Positions 51,762 through 59,998 are shown, counted from the first letter of the stretch. The stretch is DNA of 64,000 nucleotides from Planococcus sp. ISL-109 (GCF_018613655.1 NZ_JAGGPW010000004.1:586627-650626); one strand, 5' to 3'. The notes: generated by a model from the sequence alone, not told the origin. Numbers and translations are program-made.

Positions 51762-53276
51762 ATGGCATCACCAGTAGAGCAACAAGACAAAAAAGGGTTT
51801 TTGAATTTTATTGAAAAATGGGGCAATCGCTTGCCCGATCCATTCTTTATTTTTGTATATTTAGCGATTTTTGTTGTATTGCTGTCATGGTTGGTCAGTA
51901 GTCTTGGCACCACCGTCGTCCATCCAGGTACGGGTGAAGAATTAGCAATCCTAAGTATTGTTTCCGGTGAAGGGATCCGGTATATTCTCGCAGAAACGAT
52001 CAATAACTTTACAGGCTTTGCTCCGCTCGGGCTAGTGTTGGTCATGATGCTCGGAATCGGGCTGGCGGAACGCGTCGGTTTGATGGAAACGGCCATTAAG
52101 AAATCCATTTTGAACGCACCGAAAGCACTCATTACGTATGCAGTCATCTTCACTGGAATCATGGGCAACTTGGCTTCTGATGCAGCATTCATTTTAGTTC
52201 CGCCGCTTGCCGCCATGGTTTTCGTATCGGTCGGCAGGCATCCGCTCGCGGGTCTTGCTGCCGGCTTTGCGGGAACAGGCGCTGGCTTTACCGCCAATAT
52301 TCTCATCACAGGGACGGATGCACTATTATCCGGGATCTCTACCGAAGCCGCCAGAACGATCGATGAGGCGTTTGTTGTGACACCGGTCGACAACTGGTAT
52401 TTCATGAGTGTATCCGTCATTGTGATGGCAATCGTCGGTGCACTCATCACTGAAAAATTGGTGGAACCGCGCCTCGGCAAGTATACGGGCCGGACGGATA
52501 AAACCTTTGAGCCGGTTTCGAAACAAGAAAACAAAGGCTTGCTGAATGCCCTTATTGCAGGGGCCGTGTATATCGGCTTGATCGCATTGCTAGTGTTCTG
52601 GCCGGAGTCGCCTGTGCGTAACGAAGAAGGCGGCATCATTCCTTCGCCGTTCCTGTCAGGAATCGTGCCGATCATCCTGTTCTTCTTTATTACGGTTGCT
52701 ATCGCGTATGGCAAAACCGTAGGCAAAATCAAAGAATCAAAAGATATTCCGGGATTCATGGGCGATGCCATTAAAGATATGTCCGGCTATATCGTCTTGA
52801 TTTTTGCTGCTGCCCAGTTCATCAGTTACTTCAACTGGAGCAATCTTGGTATTTGGGTCGCTGTCAATAGTGCAGAGTTTCTGACGAGCATCAATATGAC
52901 CGGGTTGCCGGTTATGGTAGGGTTTAGTGTCCTGGCCGCAGTGCTGAATTTGTTGATTTTCAGTGGCTCGGCACAATGGGCATTGATGGCACCGATTTTT
53001 ATTCCGATGTTCATGCTGCTCGATTATCACCCTGCTTTTGTTCAGCTGGCATTCCGCATCGCGGATTCATCGACGAACATCATTACGCCGCTCAACCCGT
53101 ACATTTTGATCGTACTTGCCTTTATGCGAGAATACGATAAAAAGGCTGGACTCGGCACATTGATATCGTTGATGTTGCCGTACAGCCTCATCTTCTTCGG
53201 TGTTTGGGTCGTTATGTTGATCATCTTTGCATTGACTGGAATTCCGATCGGGCCTGGTATCAGCTTGCGCATGTAA
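51762..53276 (+). CDS. AbgT family transporter
   Basis: A 504-residue membrane protein with about thirteen hydrophobic segments. The early LNFIEKWGNRLPDPFFIFVYLAIF and VMMLGIGLAERVGLMETAI are AbgT/YdaH signatures. E. coli AbgT imports p-aminobenzoyl-glutamate, while others export sulfonamide drugs. ATG 51762 lies seven bases after GGGAGG; upstream codons belong to the regulator's end. Its place behind three amidohydrolases argues for uptake of their substrate. Confidence 0.92.
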   Translation: MASPVEQQDKKGFLNFIEKWGNRLPDPFFIFVYLAIFVVLLSWLVSSLGTTVVHPGTGEELAILSIVSGEGIRYILAETINNFTGFAPLGLVLVMMLGIGLAERVGLMETAIKKSILNAPKALITYAVIFTGIMGNLASDAAFILVPPLAAMVFVSVGRHPLAGLAAGFAGTGAGFTANILITGTDALLSGISTEAARTIDEAFVVTPVDNWYFMSVSVIVMAIVGALITEKLVEPRLGKYTGRTDKTFEPVSKQENKGLLNALIAGAVYIGLIALLVFWPESPVRNEEGGIIPSPFLSGIVPIILFFFITVAIAYGKTVGKIKESKDIPGFMGDAIKDMSGYIVLIFAAAQFISYFNWSNLGIWVAVNSAEFLTSINMTGLPVMVGFSVLAAVLNLLIFSGSAQWALMAPIFIPMFMLLDYHPAFVQLAFRIADSSTNIITPLNPYILIVLAFMREYDKKAGLGTLISLMLPYSLIFFGVWVVMLIIFALTGIPIGPGISLRM

Positions 53277-53279
53277 ATG

Positions 53280-53311
53280 GAAAGTCCGCCTCTCGCAGGC
53301 GGATTTTTTCT
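53280..53311 (+). terminator. Terminator after the AbgT gene
   Basis: The stem GTCCGCCT/AGGCGGAT around CTCGC, followed by T's. Confidence 0.85.
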
Positions 53312-53574
53312 GTAACGATCAGTTGGTTCAAACGTAAAAGGTGACAGGCAATAATTCAAGGGACAGCCGAAATTACATACTCTCCAACATGCGCTAAGGA
53401 AAGCGATGAAGGCTGCCGGCATTTGCGCTTTGATTGCCTAGAGCTTCTCGCATGCTGCGCCTGTAAGAGACTAAAAAGCGAATCTTTTCGAAAGTTTTTT
53501 TCATTTGTTAATAGTTTGTTCACAGTTGCTCTGTATACTGGTCTATGAAGTCATCCGATGGAGGGTGTGTCGAA

Positions 53575-53736
53575 ATGAACCGTCAATCCAATCAATTGAA
53601 GCACTTAAAAAGAATGTTTGATGAGTCGTATGAAGTATGCAAAAAAACTAATGGCGCCATCGTTTCAGAACTGCGCAAACAAGGCGTCAATGCTTCGCTG
53701 TGCAAGAAACCATCAATTCTTGAGCCATCCGTTTGA
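53575..53736 (+). CDS. Small hypothetical protein, 53 aa
   Basis: ATG 53575 follows GGAGGGT with good spacing. The 53-residue product (MNRQSNQLKHLKRMFDESY start) is basic with a helical N-terminal half and two cysteines. It is followed by a strong terminator about 70 bases on. No family recognised. It could be a small regulator or a remnant, since a different frame stays open beyond its stop. Confidence 0.45.
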   Translation: MNRQSNQLKHLKRMFDESYEVCKKTNGAIVSELRKQGVNASLCKKPSILEPSV

Positions 53737-53804
53737 TTCATGCAGCGCAAGAGCAAAGTTTTTAAGCTGCCGCCCGCAGCGGAGCATACTTGAAAAGAAC
53801 AACG

Positions 53805-53853
53805 AAAAAAAGCTGTCCCTTCCGCCCGATTAGGCGGAGGAGACAGCTTTTTC
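53805..53853. terminator. Bidirectional terminator
   Basis: The outer stem AAAAAGCTGTC/GACAGCTTTTT and inner stem CTTCCGCC/GGCGGAGG enclose a six-base loop; it serves both flanking small genes. Confidence 0.85.
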
Positions 53854-53855
53854 AA

Positions 53856-54053
53856 TTAATAGCTAAGCCCTTTTTCGTAAAGCCACATTTTCAGGCTCCC
53901 GAATGAAGGGAAGGAGATGGATTCGCCAGTTTCCGGATGCTCGGCGAGGACGATGATGTCCAATTCGTTCGGTGTAAAAGACCAGCCTTCTTCCATAAGG
54001 GCACGCACCACTTTCACCATCATGCTCGAACCTCTAATAGTACCCATTTCCAT
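53856..54053 (-). CDS. Small hypothetical protein, 65 aa
   Basis: A 65-residue acidic protein (centre EEGWSFTPNELDIIVLAEHPETGE). The start is ATG 54053, eight bases after AAGGAGA; codons upstream to 54071 contain the ribosome site. No signal peptide or membrane span. No family recognised, and neighbours give no clue. A terminator shared with the opposing small gene follows. Confidence 0.6.
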   Translation of the reverse strand: MEMGTIRGSSMMVKVVRALMEEGWSFTPNELDIIVLAEHPETGESISFPSFGSLKMWLYEKGLSY

Positions 54054-54271
54054 CGCTATCATCTCCTTCATTGATATCTCCCATTATAACAGGGGGATTG
54101 TTTTTAGTAGTACACATATGCTTTCTATAGTATTCCTGTAATTCCTCTATTTCAAACCTGCCGAGTTGTTGGGGAGAAAATCAACGGTCGGATTCCGACG
54201 TGATTTACAGCGCCAGTTCGATACTCTAGGGTAAAATGGCCGAGAATTTTTTTGAGAAAGAGAGATGAACG

Positions 54272-54500
54272 ATGAATAAAACAACTATCGTTACAGGCGC
54301 GAGCTCAGGAATCGGACGAGCGACCGCCAAACAATTGGCTCAGCAGGCCTATTAGCTCATGCTCGCATCGATACCGGAACAGCTTATATCAGATTGCAGG
54401 AGGAAATCAAGCAAGGGGTCGGAGTGGCAGAATACATAGTAACCGATGTCACGAAACAGGAAGAAATGAAGCAGTTGGCTGGCCGGACAATTGAGTTATC
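54272..54500 (+). pseudogene. Truncated short-chain dehydrogenase
   Basis: The start encodes the SDR nucleotide-binding motif MNKTTIVTGASSGIGRATAKQL, but it ends at TAG 54353, where CAG would continue the conserved GYQLMLAS. Reading on gives LMLASIPEQL in the same frame, then family-like sequence in another frame (VAEYIVTDVTKQEEMKQLAG). So there is a nonsense change plus a frameshift near 54385-54400, and the catalytic YxxxK part is missing altogether. The decayed stretch ends at sequence resembling an IS end. An SD-like AGAGAG precedes the start. Confidence 0.8.
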
Positions 54501-54526
54501 AGCCAGATCCAATCGAACTTTTACGG

Positions 54527-54550
54527 CCAGTGGGAGCTTGACTTCCTGCT
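54527..54550. repeat. IS-end-like motif
   Basis: GTGGGAGCTTGACTTCCTG resembles the string after the hairpin at 10647-10664 (GTGGGAGATTTGACTTCCC). It lies at the point where the broken dehydrogenase stops, so it may mark a lost insertion. Confidence 0.3.
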
Positions 54551-54578
54551 AAATCGGGATAAACTGGATAAAAACAGG

Positions 54579-54606
54579 TTGACTTCTTTGGGGAGTGTTC
54601 TATAAT
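54579..54606 (+). promoter_or_regulatory. Sigma-A promoter of hsp20
   Basis: TTGACT and a perfect TATAAT with a 16-base spacer, 57 bases before hsp20. No CIRCE or CtsR repeat is visible between. Confidence 0.75.
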
Positions 54607-54662
54607 TCTGATATGGGTCTCTGACTATATTGAATATTCTGATAATTATAGGAGGAATAATG

Positions 54663-55091
54663 ATGAAATTCATGCCTAAAAAACGGGAAGATTTCTTCCC
54701 GAAACTTTTCCAAAGTGATTTAGATTCCGATTTCTTTGACCGCTTCTTCAAGGAAAGCAATTATCCGCAAGTGGACGTCAAAGAAGTTGATGGCCAATAC
54801 GAAGTGGTCGCAGACGTTCCTGGCTTTTCCAAAGAAGATATAAGCGTTGACTATAAAGACGGTTATCTGTCAATCAGCGGTAAAAAAGAAGAGAGTTCAG
54901 AAACGACGGAAGACGAAGGGCATTACATCCGCAAAGAGCGTTCATTTGGATCGTTCAAACGCAGCTTTTATGTCGGGGATGTCGACGACCAAGCAATCAA
55001 AGGGAATTTCAAGGACGGTGTCTTGAAGGTGAATGTGCCAAAACCGGAAGAAAAAGAATCCGAGAACAGCAAACAGATCAAAATCGAGTAA
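54663..55091 (+). CDS. Small heat-shock protein, Hsp20 family
   Basis: A 142-residue alpha-crystallin-domain holdase chaperone. The domain (about 40-130) shows YPQVDVKEVDGQYEVVADVPG, then YLSISGKKEE and the closing motif GNFKDGVLKVNVPK. The N-terminal part (FFPKLFQSDLDSDFFDRFF) is rich in phenylalanine as in other small heat-shock proteins, and the tail ends IKIE, an I-x-I type anchor for oligomer contacts. ATG 54663 lies seven bases after AGGAGG. Confidence 0.95.
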   Translation: MKFMPKKREDFFPKLFQSDLDSDFFDRFFKESNYPQVDVKEVDGQYEVVADVPGFSKEDISVDYKDGYLSISGKKEESSETTEDEGHYIRKERSFGSFKRSFYVGDVDDQAIKGNFKDGVLKVNVPKPEEKESENSKQIKIE

Positions 55092-55119
55092 AGAGCCTGG
55101 TCAGAGGCTCTTTTTTCGT
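55091..55119 (+). terminator. Terminator after hsp20
   Basis: The stem AAAGAGCCT/AGGCTCTTT with loop GGTCAG and T's. Confidence 0.85.
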
Positions 55120-55188
55120 TTTAGTGAAATTTCATTTGGGTACATATAAGAAGACTGAAGATGAAAAAACTGGAAAGAGGTGTTGAAA

Positions 55189-55671
55189 ATGGTCAGCGTG
55201 GATCGCTCGACAGCGAAAGATGATATCGAAAAGTATGAAAAGCGCAATTTCTGGTCCGGATTATTTTTCGGAATCGGCCTGATGGCATTTGTCGACGAAG
55301 TTATTTTCCACCAATTGCTTCAATGGCATCATTTTTACGATTTGTCGACACCGCAAATCGGTATTTTTGCGGATGGCCTCCTTAATTCATTTGCCTGGTT
55401 TGCAGCAATCGGCGGGCTGTTCATGTTCGCGGACTTGAGGCGGCGAAATGCGGTCTGGATGCGCCGCTGGGTAGCATCGATCCTAATCGGAGCGGGGACG
55501 TTCCAGCTGTTTGACGGCATCATCGACCACAAAGTGCTGCGGACCCATCAGATCCGTTATAATGTCGAGTTATTACCATATGACTTGGCATGGAACATAT
55601 TTGGAGCAATATTGCTCTTCGCTGGAATCGCGCTGCTTGTAAAAGCCCGAAAAGAAAGGCGGTCAGCATGA
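55189..55671 (+). CDS. DUF2243 membrane protein
   Basis: A 160-residue protein with four membrane spans and the conserved polar residues of DUF2243: GLMAFVDEVIFHQLLQWHH near the start of the domain and FQLFDGIIDHKVLRTHQIR later, both with histidines inside membrane segments. Function unknown; it is commonly found next to CtaG-type genes, as here, where the next start lies four bases after its stop. ATG 55189 follows GAAAGAGGTGTTGAA. Confidence 0.85.
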   Translation: MVSVDRSTAKDDIEKYEKRNFWSGLFFGIGLMAFVDEVIFHQLLQWHHFYDLSTPQIGIFADGLLNSFAWFAAIGGLFMFADLRRRNAVWMRRWVASILIGAGTFQLFDGIIDHKVLRTHQIRYNVELLPYDLAWNIFGAILLFAGIALLVKARKERRSA

Positions 55672-55675
55672 TGCT

Positions 55676-56458
55676 ATGTCACATCATTATTTAGGGTCAA
55701 TCGAGCTATGGTTTTCGGTCACGGCGGCTTTAGCGCTCGCTTGGGCATTGATTTTTTATCCGATGCTCGCGATTTGGACGAATGAACGCTTTAAAAAATG
55801 GCCGGTCCGCCGCTACTTGTTCTGGTTTGCAGGCGTTACTGCTGCAGGAGCGGCACTTGTCGGGCCGCTTTCGGAACAGGCCCACACTAGTTTTTCGGCT
55901 CATATGATCGGCCATCTTTTGCTTGGTATGCTGGCACCGCTTCTGTTGCTATACGGAAAACCGATGACCTTATTGCTGAGAAGCCTGCCGAGGGATCTGG
56001 CACGCTTACTCAGCCGGATTCTGAACAGCCGTTATATACATTTTATAAGCCATCCCGTCGTTGCCTCTCTGCTGAGTATCGGCGGACTTTATATTCTATA
56101 CCGGACCGATATCTTCATCTGGATGCATCAATCGACAATCGTATACGCCATTGTTCATATTCATTTTTTAGTTGCAGGGTACTTGTTCATGATGTCGATT
56201 CTTTATGCCGACCTTACACCGCACCGGTATTCTTTCCGCTTCAGGGCAATTGTGCTGATTCTGGCGCTGGCAGGGCATAAGATTTTGGCCAAATCGCTTT
56301 ACGCGATGCCCCCAGCCGGAATCACCACAACCGACGGCGAAATGGGGGCGATGATCATGTATTATGGAGGAAATCTTATCGATCTCGCGATCATCCTCCT
56401 CTTTTGTTACAGTTGGTATAAAGCAACAGCGCCTGGCCGAGTGGTCCGGGCTATATAA
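55676..56458 (+). CDS. CtaG-type (caa3) cytochrome c oxidase assembly protein
   Basis: A 260-residue polytopic membrane protein of the CtaG_Caa3 family, involved in copper insertion into the CuB centre in Bacillus. Conserved His residues lie in HMIGHLLLGMLAPLLLL, HIHFLVAGYLF and HKILAKSLYAMPP; seven spans are likely. Four bases separate it from the DUF2243 gene, so they are co-transcribed. No oxidase structural genes are in this window, so it may be a stand-alone paralogue with a copper-related role. Confidence 0.85.
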   Translation: MSHHYLGSIELWFSVTAALALAWALIFYPMLAIWTNERFKKWPVRRYLFWFAGVTAAGAALVGPLSEQAHTSFSAHMIGHLLLGMLAPLLLLYGKPMTLLLRSLPRDLARLLSRILNSRYIHFISHPVVASLLSIGGLYILYRTDIFIWMHQSTIVYAIVHIHFLVAGYLFMMSILYADLTPHRYSFRFRAIVLILALAGHKILAKSLYAMPPAGITTTDGEMGAMIMYYGGNLIDLAIILLFCYSWYKATAPGRVVRAI

Positions 56459-56459
56459 C

Positions 56460-56492
56460 TTCCATTCCTTACATAAGGGATGGATTTTTTTG
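56460..56492 (+). terminator. Terminator after the CtaG gene
   Basis: The stem TCCATTCCTT/AAGGGATGGA with one wobble pair, followed by seven T's. Confidence 0.82.
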
Positions 56493-56587
56493 TTCACTAT
56501 AAAAGCTTTATCCTAATCCGCAAAAGCCCGGACGAAATATGGGAAATGATGATAGAATAGAAGAAAGCAATTGTCAGGAGGCACGAA

Positions 56588-57478
56588 ATGAATAGCTATA
56601 TCGTTATGCAGGGGGAAACATATAAAGAAGAAAAGCTCATAGGGATTCTTCGGGCGCCCATGAAGGATAAATCGGGGGCGACGCCGCATTCTTGGGAACG
56701 TATGAAGTTGCTGCAAAAAGGAGACAGGACCTTTCACTACGTTAAAGGGGATCTTGTTGCGGTCGGAACAATCCAAGAAGACGCAAGAGAGGCAGCTGTG
56801 AACACAGCAAAAGCCGAGTGGGTCGCGCCGTGCGAATATCTGGAGCTGGATGAACCGCTGGAAATCGCCTATCATATCAAAGAGCTGGCCGAACACTTGC
56901 CGATTAAATATGCTGCTTTCCAGCCGGACGGGAATGGCAATTCCGGCTATTTGTATCCATGCAACGAAGAGCTCGCACTGAAGTTTTTGGCGTTGCTGGC
57001 TGCATCCAAATGGCAGCAGATCGAACAGCTGGAATTTTCCTACGACGCAGTCCGAACGGAAAAATATAATTCGTGGACGGCATGGATGATGGACACCGAA
57101 TTTTTGGCGCGCCGAAAACTCTCCAACTTCGAACAGCTATTCACGGAGCGGCAGACACAGCGCTGGAATGGCAGCTGTGCCATTTGCGGCAAGAACAATA
57201 AAGCGCTGCTCAAAGCTGTCTACAGCAAGCCGTGGAAAGACAGCGTGGATACAGAACGGATCGATGGGGCAAACGGTGTGCTGTTATGTGCCAACCATGC
57301 CGCTTTATACGAAAGCGGGCAAATCGCTTTTACAGGAGCAGGGACGCTGCGCATCTCGCCTACATTAAACGAGCAAGCTGTAAATTATGAACTGAAAAAA
57401 AATATGCGAATTGCTGCAGAGGAAGAGAATATTGAATACTTCCGTTGGCATCGCCGCACTCAATTTAAAGGTGAATAA
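56588..57478 (+). CDS. Protein with PUA/EVE-like N-terminus and HNH-type C-terminus
   Basis: A 296-residue protein. The C-terminal part (about 195-260) follows the HNH pattern: CAICGKNN, then KAVYSKPW, ANGVLLCANHAALYESGQI. The Cys pairs, Asn and last His are present, but the usual His of the SHIKPW strand is Tyr or Ser. The N-terminal 100 residues (GDRTFHYVKGDLVAVGTIQEDA) look like a PUA/EVE-type nucleic-acid reader. Proteins of that layout cut modified DNA. The ATG follows AGGAGGCACGAA. The missing His makes nuclease activity uncertain; the domain calls are by eye. Confidence 0.6.
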   Translation: MNSYIVMQGETYKEEKLIGILRAPMKDKSGATPHSWERMKLLQKGDRTFHYVKGDLVAVGTIQEDAREAAVNTAKAEWVAPCEYLELDEPLEIAYHIKELAEHLPIKYAAFQPDGNGNSGYLYPCNEELALKFLALLAASKWQQIEQLEFSYDAVRTEKYNSWTAWMMDTEFLARRKLSNFEQLFTERQTQRWNGSCAICGKNNKALLKAVYSKPWKDSVDTERIDGANGVLLCANHAALYESGQIAFTGAGTLRISPTLNEQAVNYELKKNMRIAAEEENIEYFRWHRRTQFKGE

Positions 57479-57529
57479 TATGAATAAAAGGAGCGCAGCC
57501 CCGCCGCACTCCTTTTATTCATATTATTC
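57473..57529. terminator. Bidirectional terminator with 21-bp perfect stem
   Basis: Arms 57473-57493 and 57509-57529 are exact inverse copies (GAATAATATGAATAAAAGG begins one arm). It covers the stop codon of the HNH gene and the end of the opposing frame. Confidence 0.85.
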
Positions 57530-57902
57530 AAAGAATTACAAGGTCGCTTCGGCAATCAACCGGTCGAGTTTTCGGATATCGACTTTTTTGTGGAGATTCA
57601 ACTTGGAAGCGGCCGGACTTGGTCCATAGTTCAATTTCGGCATTTGCATCAAAAGTTCCGGCATTTTCTGTGGAGTACATATTGATTGAAGCAAACGGAA
57701 TGGTGTAAACTTCAATTTTTTTACCGGTCATTCCTTGGCGGTCCGCGAGCAATATCCGTTTATTCGTGATGACAGCTACGTCCCGCACGGTTTTATACGC
57801 CGCTGCGGCTTTTTCGCCATCAATCAACAGTTCTTGCAGATGCTCAGGCACATCGACTTCTTGATAGAAAGACCATGATTTCAGCCAAGTCAATTCAGTC
57901 AT
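57528..57902 (-). pseudogene. Bacterial PH-domain protein with 3' frameshift
   Basis: The protein begins MTELTWLKSWSFYQEVDVPE at ATG 57902 (GGAAGTGGTCC upstream). The sequence AVITNKRILLADRQGMTGKKIEVYTIPFASI matches the bPH_1 family of PH-fold proteins. After WTKSGRF the frame turns into QVESPQKSRYPKTRP, unlike the family. Skipping one base at the GG of 57605-57606 gives KLNLHKKVDIRKLDRLIAEATL and a stop at 57536, the expected end. One extra G on the plus strand therefore disrupts the last 25 residues. It may be a sequencing error or a recent mutation. Confidence 0.75.
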
Positions 57903-58031
57903 AGGACCACTTCCTTTCCCGTCCATCATAAAGGGTATGCGCGAATATGTAAATCCCTCCAATTTTATTCTGAATACTCTCATTGGTTATGGTATAGTAT
58001 ATTCAATGAATGAATAGAGAGGGTGGGGAAA

Positions 58032-59039
58032 ATGGTGTCCACAACAGAAGTTGCAAAACATGCAGGCGTTTCCCAAACGACAGTATCGAGAGTGTTGAAT
58101 CGCCCGGAGCAAGTCAGAAAAGAAACATATGACAAAGTAATGCAAGCCTTAGCTGAGCTGGACTACGGCAATAGCGCCCAGCCGGCTAAAGAGGAAGTGG
58201 TATCATCGCGGGATGTTTTGGTGCTTCTTGCGAAAGATAGCCCGGCTGAATCATTTGACACTTTCCGGGAATTGGCTGAACAAGCTCAAGCTTTCGGTTA
58301 TCATGCGGTTGGGCGTTTCCTTACAGGCGCTGAAACGGCAAAAGACATTCAAGGGTTCGCAAATCAAGTTGCAGGCACCGTCAGCATCGGCGAACTTCCG
58401 GCTGGCATCAGCGAACAATTAAGGGGAACCGGACAAGCATTCCGGCAAGTTGAAGCGGTGCCTGCAACTGAGTCATTCGATGGGCACCAGGCGGCCTATT
58501 TAGCGACGAGCCATCTGGCGAGTGAAAACCATGAGCAAATCGGCTGGGTTGGAGCAGACCGTGAAGACAGTGGTGAACGGCTGCAAGGGTATTACGAAGC
58601 GCTGGCCCATCACCAGCTGAAGCTGCGGAAAAAGCGCATCCACACGCCCCACAACCCGGGGGATTTTGATGCTTTGGCAGCTGGTTTGCGAACTTTTCAA
58701 AAGCCGACCAGTGCATTTGTCGCAGCGAGCTACGAAGACGCGGTGCAGTTGGTCGATGCATTGGAAAGTGCAGGGCATAAAGTGCCGAAAGAGGTTAGCG
58801 TGATTGCGATTGGCGCACCGAAAGAAAGCGCACCAACAGTCAAAGTTACCACAGTCAAACCGGTTCATGCTGAGCAATCGATTGCTCAGCAGGTCATGCA
58901 GCAATTGACGCAGCAACTTGACGGTAAAGCGGTGGAAACAGATGCTTCCGCACAAGAACTGCAGATCGATAACCAAAAAACAGTGAAAGCTTTTAAAACG
59001 AAACAACAAGTTAAAACCACGTCCAAAAGTAAGTCATAA
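58032..59039 (+). CDS. LacI family transcriptional regulator
   Basis: A 335-residue repressor. The helix-turn-helix is at residues 3-24 (VSTTEVAKHAGVSQTTVSR), followed by a hinge and a periplasmic-binding-protein fold for the effector. The C-terminus has a long basic tail (KTKQQVKTTSKSKS). The ATG follows GAGGGTGGGG. The binding core is less similar to sugar-binding LacI proteins than usual, and no carbohydrate genes are adjacent, so the ligand and targets are unknown. A 19-bp stem terminator follows. Confidence 0.88.
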   Translation: MVSTTEVAKHAGVSQTTVSRVLNRPEQVRKETYDKVMQALAELDYGNSAQPAKEEVVSSRDVLVLLAKDSPAESFDTFRELAEQAQAFGYHAVGRFLTGAETAKDIQGFANQVAGTVSIGELPAGISEQLRGTGQAFRQVEAVPATESFDGHQAAYLATSHLASENHEQIGWVGADREDSGERLQGYYEALAHHQLKLRKKRIHTPHNPGDFDALAAGLRTFQKPTSAFVAASYEDAVQLVDALESAGHKVPKEVSVIAIGAPKESAPTVKVTTVKPVHAEQSIAQQVMQQLTQQLDGKAVETDASAQELQIDNQKTVKAFKTKQQVKTTSKSKS

Positions 59040-59091
59040 CCAAATAAGAAAAGCCGTCCGTACATGTTTACAGACGGCTTTTCTTATTTGG
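59040..59091. terminator. Bidirectional terminator with 19-bp stem
   Basis: CCAAATAAGAAAAGCCGTC (59040-59058) and its exact complement (59073-59091), covering the end of the opposing YqcI gene. Confidence 0.9.
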
Positions 59092-59818
59092 TTTCTTTAT
59101 GTGAAAACGGGCATTTGCCTTGAAGCGGTTCTGCGTCATCTCCGATGAAAAATTGTTTCCATTCATTGTGTGTAGGATCACCGAAATGGCTGATGTCCGG
59201 ATGTGTCGGCAACTGATCCCACACTTCCACGCGCTCGCGCACTTTTTCGCGGGACATGATGCCGCCTTTTTCAGTTCCAGTCAATCCTTCAAAAATCCGT
59301 CTCGGCTGGAAGCCCAGCACCATCGCATTCCCGAGATGGCGTGTCAGGCGCTGCTTGTAGGCGGGGGCATTGCCGAAGATGAAGATCGGTTCGCCTTTAA
59401 AGTTGAAATCCCATAAATAATGGTCGGGGTCGCGCGGCGCTTGTTCGGGCCATTGCGAGTCATCCGAGTCGTGCAAGTATTGTAGAATGTCCCAAAATTG
59501 CTTGCGGTATTGTTCAAGGGACTCTTCCGTTTCGAATGGCTCGACAAAAACAAAAAGCCCGTGCCGTTTATGCTTCGGGTCTTCAAACAAGGTGAGAAAC
59601 GCGGCAACAGCTTGCGGCAGATCCGACCAGTCGTCTTGGCTTATATAAGCATAGCGCAGTTCGCCTTTTAACTCTCCGCTCCGGCCGAAATAGCAGGGGA
59701 AAGTTTTTTCTGTCACGGTGTCATGGAATGTTTCGTATTCCCGGATCAGCCATTCAGGCAGGTCGGTCCGGTTCGTAAAATCGTCTTTCGTCAATAACGC
59801 AGAGTTGTTCTTTTGCAT
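59084..59818 (-). CDS. yqcI: YqcI/YcgG family protein
   Basis: A 244-residue soluble protein of the YqcI/YcgG family, function not established. Family-like blocks are TFPCYFGRSGELKGELRYAYIS, HYLWDFNFKGEPIFIFGNAPAYK and LGFQPRRIFEGL; the C-terminal GKCPFSH contains a Cys-Pro that could bind heme or metal. The ATG follows TTGGAGGACTATGC. It is a single-gene unit, convergent with the LacI gene. Confidence 0.88.
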   Translation of the reverse strand: MQKNNSALLTKDDFTNRTDLPEWLIREYETFHDTVTEKTFPCYFGRSGELKGELRYAYISQDDWSDLPQAVAAFLTLFEDPKHKRHGLFVFVEPFETEESLEQYRKQFWDILQYLHDSDDSQWPEQAPRDPDHYLWDFNFKGEPIFIFGNAPAYKQRLTRHLGNAMVLGFQPRRIFEGLTGTEKGGIMSREKVRERVEVWDQLPTHPDISHFGDPTHNEWKQFFIGDDAEPLQGKCPFSHKETK

Positions 59819-59922
59819 GCATAGTCCTCCAATACGAAAATCTCATCTTAGTAATGTTCCCTTAAACCATTAGAATGAAACACCACAGACAATTCGCCCA
59901 ATTTTTAAGTGAAGATTAACGT

Positions 59923-59951
59923 AAAAAACGCCCGGTGCCGGGCGTTTTTAA
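59923..59951. terminator. Terminator between yqcI region and ion channel gene
   Basis: The stem AAAAACGCCCGG/CCGGGCGTTTTT with loop TG; on the minus strand it closes the channel gene. Confidence 0.85.
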
Positions 59952-59998
59952 ATGGTTCTATTCAGTTTTATTCATTTAAACGCCGCATTTGGATGGAG

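Noticed and set aside
51638-52771. 377-codon open frame on the minus strand
   Set aside because: It lies wholly opposite the AbgT transporter gene; its composition is that of a reversed membrane-protein gene and it has no ribosome site.
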